NCBI GenBank assembly: GCA_031272715.1
Contig: JAISTH010000020.1
Location: 1 to 47,545 of the forward strand
Source of the DNA: Desulfovibrio sp.
Lineage (GTDB): Bacteria > Desulfobacterota > Desulfovibrionia > Desulfovibrionales > Desulfovibrionaceae
Reading direction: 5' to 3'
DNA length: 47,545 bases
Shown here: positions 43,442 through 47,545 of the stretch, piece by piece
Position numbering within the stretch: position 1 is the stretch's first letter
Layout of the letters: the number at the start of each line of letters is the position of its first letter
The notes under the pieces: model-generated
Seen by the model: the letters and a program-made list of their open reading frames with translations, nothing else
Databases searched by the model: none
What the model was told of the DNA's origin: nothing
Made by a program: the position numbers and the translations under genes

Positions 43442-44437
43442 CTACGCGTACTTCAGCAGGGCCGCCCCCCAGGTGAGTCCGGCGCCGAAAGCCGTCACCA
43501 GCACCCTGGATCCGGAAGGTATCCGGCCCTCCTCCGCCGCCTCGTGCAGGGCGAGGGGGATGGACGCCGCCGACGTGTTGCCGTACCTGTCCACGTTGAC
43601 GAAGACCCTCTCCCCGCCGATGCCCAGCCTTGCGCCCACCGCCTCTATGATGCGCAGATTGGCCTGATGGGGGACGAACACGTCCACGTCCGCCACCGTG
43701 AGCCCGTTGCGGGCGAGAATGTCCTCGCACACGTTCACCATCTGCCGCACGGCGTGACGGTAGGTCTCCCGGCCCTGCATGTGCAGGAAGAAATCCTCCC
43801 CGACGGCGTCCCCGGGCCCGTATCCGCGCCCCGTTCCCCCGCCGATGGTGATGAGGTGGCGCTGCCCGCCGTCGCTCCTGCACAGGACGTCCTCAAGCAC
43901 CGCGCCGGAGCCGCCGGGGGACGACGCCCCCTCCAGGATGCACGACGCAGCCCCGTCCCCGAACAGGACGCAGGTGGACCTGTCCGTCCAGTTGACCCGG
44001 CGGGAGATGGCCTCCACGCACACCAGCAGCATCCTCGCCTCGGGCTCCCTCTGCAGCAGTCCGCTGCAGACATACAGCGCGTAGAGGAACCCCGTGCAGG
44101 CCGCCCCGATGTCGAAGGCCGCGACGTTGCCCGCGCCCATCTTCCCGGCCAGGATGCAGGCGCTGGAAGGGGTGAGCATCTCCGGGGTGCAGGTCGCCAC
44201 CACGATGTGCGTGAGATCCGACGCCGCGACGCCCGAAGCCTCAAGCGTCCGCAGGGAACAGTCCAGCGTGAGGTCCGAGGGAAGCTTCCCGTCCTCAAGA
44301 ACGTGGCGCCGCCGTATCCCCGTCCGGGAGACGATCCATTCGTCCGTGGTGTCGGTGAGCCGGACAAGATCTTCGTTGGTGAGAATCTTCGGGGGCGACG
44401 TGGCGACGAGGGCCGACATGCGGCAGGTTGCGTCCAT
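43442..44437 (-). CDS. fabH: 3-oxoacyl-ACP synthase III
   Basis: A 331 aa enzyme that starts fatty acid synthesis from acetyl-CoA and malonyl-ACP. The catalytic triad reads C114 (GAACTGFLYAL), H257 (VPHQANLRI) and N287 (RYGNTSAAS). AGGA stands five bases before the ATG. It follows plsX by 119 bases and precedes fabG. The N-terminus starts a few residues into the first strand compared with common FabH proteins, so the true start could lie slightly elsewhere. Confidence 0.95.
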   Translation of the reverse strand: MDATCRMSALVATSPPKILTNEDLVRLTDTTDEWIVSRTGIRRRHVLEDGKLPSDLTLDCSLRTLEASGVAASDLTHIVVATCTPEMLTPSSACILAGKMGAGNVAAFDIGAACTGFLYALYVCSGLLQREPEARMLLVCVEAISRRVNWTDRSTCVLFGDGAASCILEGASSPGGSGAVLEDVLCRSDGGQRHLITIGGGTGRGYGPGDAVGEDFFLHMQGRETYRHAVRQMVNVCEDILARNGLTVADVDVFVPHQANLRIIEAVGARLGIGGERVFVNVDRYGNTSAASIPLALHEAAEEGRIPSGSRVLVTAFGAGLTWGAALLKYA

Positions 44438-44556
44438 TTTTTCCTACTGCGCTGCCACCCGTCCCCGGGACGGACAGGGCGGCCAACGGCGCGTTTCCGG
44501 GGCGTGGCGCGATCCGCGGCCCGCCGCCGGCAGTTTGATCCCAAGATCCCGGACCG

Positions 44557-45591
44557 TCATATGGCCCGGGAAAAACGCGTCAGTTCCTCGTTCGCCAGGA
44601 TGATCTCCGCAAGCCGCCCCGTGGCGCCCTTGCGGACGTACTCCCCGCCCATCCTGACGGCGTTGCCCATGGCGCAGGCGTTGGAGCGTCCATGGCACAC
44701 GATGGCGAGCCCCTTGAGGCCCAGCAGGGGGGCGCCGCCGTACTCGGCGTAGTCCACGGTCCTGGCGAAACGCATGAAGGCCTTCCTGGCCAGCATGCCC
44801 CCCAGCATGGGGAACACCCCCGAGGTGAACACCCTCTTGAACATCCTGACCAGGGAGCCCGCAATGCCCTCGCTGAGCTTGAGCACGACGTTCCCCACGA
44901 AGCCGTCGCACACCACCACGTCCAGCTGTCCCGTGAAGATGTCCCGCCCCTCGGCGTTGCCGACGAAATTTATGTTCTGGGCGATCTTGAGCAGATCGTA
45001 GGCCACCTTGACCTGGGAATTCCCCTTGCCCTCCTCCTCGCCGATGCTCAGCAGGCTCACCCTCGGGGCGGAATAGCCCAGGATGTCCCTGGCGAAGGCC
45101 TCCCCCATCAGCCCGAACTGGAAGAGATGGTAGGGCTTGCAGTCCACGTTGGCGCCCACGTCGAGCACCACCACAGGGCGCTTCTCCGTGGGGAGCATGG
45201 CCGCGAGGGCCGGCCGCTCCACGCCCTGGAGCCTGCCGATGATGAACATCCCGCAGGCCACCGTCGCCCCGGAATGGCCCGCGCTCACCACGGCGTCCGC
45301 ATCGCCGTCCTTGACGAGGCGGCAGGCGATCTGGATCGAGGAGTTCTTCTTGCGGCGCAGGATGTCCGAGGGCTTCTCGTTCATGTGCACGACGTCCTCG
45401 GCATGCACGATGTCGAAGTCCGCACCGCCTGTGTCCAGCTTCGCCAGTTCCTCGCCTATGGCTTCGCGGTTCCCCACGAAGAGCACGCGCAAGCGGTGGC
45501 GCTTCGAGGCGTCCAAGGCGCCCGGGACGACCTCGGAGGGTCCGAAGTCCCCACCCATGGCGTCCACGGCAATGACGGGAGGTTCTCGCAT
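44557..45591 (-). CDS. plsX: phosphate acyltransferase PlsX
   Basis: A 344 aa enzyme making acyl-phosphate from acyl-ACP for phospholipid synthesis. The start IAVDAMGGDFGPSEVV, the core LDVGANVDCKP and FVGNAEGRDIFTG, and the end CHGRSNACAMGNAVR are those of PlsX. It lies between rpmF and fabH, the usual order in many bacteria. Confidence 0.96.
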   Translation of the reverse strand: MREPPVIAVDAMGGDFGPSEVVPGALDASKRHRLRVLFVGNREAIGEELAKLDTGGADFDIVHAEDVVHMNEKPSDILRRKKNSSIQIACRLVKDGDADAVVSAGHSGATVACGMFIIGRLQGVERPALAAMLPTEKRPVVVLDVGANVDCKPYHLFQFGLMGEAFARDILGYSAPRVSLLSIGEEEGKGNSQVKVAYDLLKIAQNINFVGNAEGRDIFTGQLDVVVCDGFVGNVVLKLSEGIAGSLVRMFKRVFTSGVFPMLGGMLARKAFMRFARTVDYAEYGGAPLLGLKGLAIVCHGRSNACAMGNAVRMGGEYVRKGATGRLAEIILANEELTRFSRAI

Positions 45592-45679
45592 GCGTTACCC
45601 GGCAGCCCGGAAGCCGCGGCCACAAGAGCCGGCCTTCCTCATGCGCCCGCGCCGAAGGCGGCACGGGCGTCGCCTCTCC

Positions 45680-45871
45680 CTACGCCTTGCTCTGCTTCAC
45701 CTTCTTGGGTTTGACCAGGACGTTCTTGTAGTTGCCGCAGCTGGGGCAGACGCCGTGGGACAGGGTCGGTTCCCCGCACCCGCAGTAGATCACGTTGGGC
45801 ATTTTCGCGTGGTCGTGGGACCGGCGCATCCCCTTGCGGGAACGGGATTTCTTGTTCTGCTGGACGGCCAT
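45680..45871 (-). CDS. rpmF: 50S ribosomal protein L32
   Basis: A 63 aa ribosomal protein. It begins AVQQNKKSRSRKGMRRSHD, as in L32, and has a zinc ribbon with Cys pairs in YCGCGEPTLSHGVCPSCG. AAGGAG is nine bases before ATG 45871; the open frame is much longer upstream but only as a chance reading. It is the first gene of the fatty acid and phospholipid group; the DUF177 gene that often precedes rpmF is not here. Confidence 0.95.
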   Translation of the reverse strand: MAVQQNKKSRSRKGMRRSHDHAKMPNVIYCGCGEPTLSHGVCPSCGNYKNVLVKPKKVKQSKA

Positions 45872-46028
45872 GGACAGCGCTCCTTGAAAGGTCTCCCCGG
45901 TCCTGCCGCGGAAGCGGGCCCTCCGTGGCGCAAGCCGCGGAGGCCGTTCCCGGATCGGAGAGGCCGGATGTTCACGAATAGCGGCGCAGCCAGACAAGGC
46001 AGGACCTTGGGGACTGCGGGGGCAGAGG

Positions 46029-46057
46029 ATAGTAGCCGAAGTGGCGTGGCTTGTCCA
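46029..46057 (-). promoter_or_regulatory. probable sigma-70 promoter for rpmF-plsX-fab
   Basis: On the minus strand TGGACA (46057-46052) and TACTAT (46034-46029) are separated by 17 bases. The leader to rpmF would be about 150 bases. No other start signal is seen upstream in the G-rich spacer. Confidence 0.55.
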
Positions 46058-46929
46058 TAGGCCGATCGCGCCGGAAGGGGAAGCGGAATTTTGATGCGGG
46101 TGGGGGGATTTGGCGGGGGTGTGGGGGAGACGATGTTGCGGGTTGCGGCCGGGAGGGGCAGTGAGGAGAGGAGGCGCAGGGATAGGGAAACGTGCGGGGC
46201 CGGGGAGGATTTTCGAGGGAGCTTGCGAGGCCGGGGAGATGCAGGAGGGGAAAGCAACAGGGGACGGGGACGTGGAGAGGTTCGTTGCGGACCTGCGCCT
46301 TTCGCGCCGCGGACGTTGCCGGGTGGGGGGGCAAGGCCGGCGAGGGTGCGGGGCGGAAGATGGGGATCGGAACGTTCGCCGGCCTTCGTCAACGGCCAGG
46401 TGGCGGGGGTGCGGGGACGATCTTCCGGCGCAGCGCCCGGGTGCGGAAGGCGCAGCGCAGACTCCGGGGGGACATCTGGGGACGCCGCAAGACTGCGTAC
46501 CTGGCGATGCCTGGAAGCCGGGCATTGTGGCGGATCGGCCCGGGTTCGAAGTCGCAAGGCAGGTTGCGGAACAGAATCTGTGATGCGGGGCAAGAGACCG
46601 ATATGTCCGCCACTGTTGCTCATGTCGTTATTTTAATGGCAATGGATGGTCTCCGACACGAAATGATATTCTGTATTTGTTTTACATATTCTTTAATATT
46701 TGCTTTCAAATTATTTTGTAATATTTGTATCCGTTCCCCATTATATAGACGAGATCTGTCACGCTTAGGAGTGTGAGGCATTAGAAATAATTGTGATATT
46801 ATTATAATAAATTTGCGATAGATACTCATCTTCCAAAACTGGACTAGCCAGTCTCTGATGAGTACTTGTGTAAGGCTAGTTGTCGAGGGAAACCATTATC
46901 TGAATCGCACATCATTCAGGGGCATAAGT
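46058..46929. other. long spacer without a recognisable gene
   Basis: From 46080 to about 46600 the plus strand is rich in G and purines, with long overlapping frames in all directions that look like chance in GC-rich DNA. None has a ribosome site or known motif. From about 46610 the composition changes sharply to AT-rich, with no supported gene until the interrupted frame that ends at 46930. The boundary at about 46610 may be an edge of acquired DNA. Confidence 0.5.
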
Positions 46930-47545
46930 CTACTGTTTACTCTGCTGTAGCAGTGTCATGTCTACGGCCTTCTCGAAGGCCGACAGTTCATTGTAGGCAA
47001 AAAAAAATTGTTCACCAACCCCTGTAACAGATCGGGTTCCTTGATGCGATTGAGTTTTTCGCCCAGAGATTGGGACGTTTCATGGAACCGCTGGGACGTC
47101 AGGGACAGCAGAGAATCCCGCAAAGTCCCCTGATAGGCTTCTTGGTAGGCTTCCTTTCTAGCCTTGGACAGCCCTCAAAACTCATCCACATATTCTTCAT
47201 AAGTCATGGTGGTTTCCCCCATTCGTTTGTAGGTTCCCTTGAAAATAACTTCTTTCGTAATCCCCTCATTAACACTTGCGATATAACTTCCAGCTTCATG
47301 GAGAATTTTATCCAGAAGTTCTCTGTGAACTCCTTTATGGTCAGGATATGATATTATTTTATGCTGATCATTTACAAATATGTCTAAAATATTTGATTTA
47401 TTGACGTTCATCAAGATAGCATGGGAAGCCCAAATCCGTGACCCAAAATTCGATAAATCTTCTATGCCGTTACAGTCGGAGCCGCCACACGCAAGGATTT
47501 CGGAAGCATGTAAAAATGGGCCGATTTCGCACCCATTGGGTGCAA
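46930..47545 (-). pseudogene. interrupted gene running off the right edge, function unknown
   Basis: The minus-strand frame is open from the window edge to a TGA at 47177-47175, about 123 codons. It contains a Cys-rich piece (ACGGSDCNG) and KSNILDIFVNDQHKIISYPD. The same frame goes on after the TGA for about 55 codons (KARKEAYQEAYQGTLRDSLL, SQRFHETSQSLGEKLN) and then shifts at a run of nine T on the coding strand (plus-strand A9 at 46999-47007). With one more T it would continue as FFFAYNELSAFEKAVDMT to a stop at 46930. The tail pattern is somewhat like the C-terminal helices of Rpn/PD-(D/E)XK transposase-type proteins, but I see no nuclease motif. A gene with two lesions is the best description; two separate genes are possible. 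Confidence 0.5.

Noticed and set aside
46091-46636. Overlapping plus-strand frames of 150-190 codons upstream of rpmF
   Set aside because: Three frames are open at once over G-rich DNA, with no ribosome site and no recognisable protein.

Overview
The window is a GC-rich chromosomal segment from a Desulfovibrio-like bacterium (Desulfovibrionales, Desulfobacterota). Three things point there: the run rpmF-plsX-fabH-fabG-acpP-fabF-glyA-dCMP deaminase-ribD-ribE-ribH-nusB-leuS on one strand, the Desulfovibrio-type outer-membrane porin, and a PAS/sigma-54 regulator driving an uptake locus. Family calls rest on reading translations and motifs; no database was searched.

Left (1-3.1 kb, minus strand): an OsmC-lpdA-gcvH unit closed by a perfect 19-bp hairpin. 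A decayed second lpdA tail lies beyond it. No gcvT or gcvP is present in the window.

3.3-12.4 kb (plus strand): a sigma-54 activator with three copies of a TGCGACA-N4-TGTCGCA palindrome and a -24/-12 promoter. Downstream lie a BCCT transporter broken by a TGA codon and a 61-bp insertion, an alkaline-phosphatase-fold phosphodiesterase, a small companion protein, an EamA/DMT exporter, a small winged-helix-like protein and a porin with a strong terminator. This looks like one inducible uptake and hydrolysis regulon; its substrate is not known. The porin gene turns from GC-rich to AT-rich part-way through.

12.5-27.9 kb (minus strand): an AT-rich array with a repeat unit of about 2.2 kb, the most unusual part of the window. 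It holds four intact 686-689 aa paralogs, two broken ones, one 512 aa form and one 77 aa form. A 182 aa YgjP/DUF45-type metallopeptidase lies at the distal end. The large proteins appear to be strings of about seven diverged copies of the YgjP N-terminal beta module, ending in a YgjP peptidase domain. In that domain all three zinc-binding His are replaced in every copy while the Glu of HExxH is kept. Only the small 182 aa protein keeps HELTH plus the third His. The array sits between lon and the porin, and its strongly conserved 5' ends, variable middles and nearly identical 3' halves suggest duplication and gene conversion.

28-45.9 kb (minus strand): housekeeping genes lon (with low-complexity tails at both ends), purT, holA, leuS, nusB, ribH, ribE, ribD, dCMP deaminase, glyA, fabF, acpP, fabG, fabH, plsX and rpmF, mostly tightly packed. 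ribBA is missing from the riboflavin group. The starts of ribH and ribD carry tandem 18-bp duplications. The right end (46-47.5 kb) is a G-rich noncoding block followed by an AT-rich, interrupted gene running off the edge.
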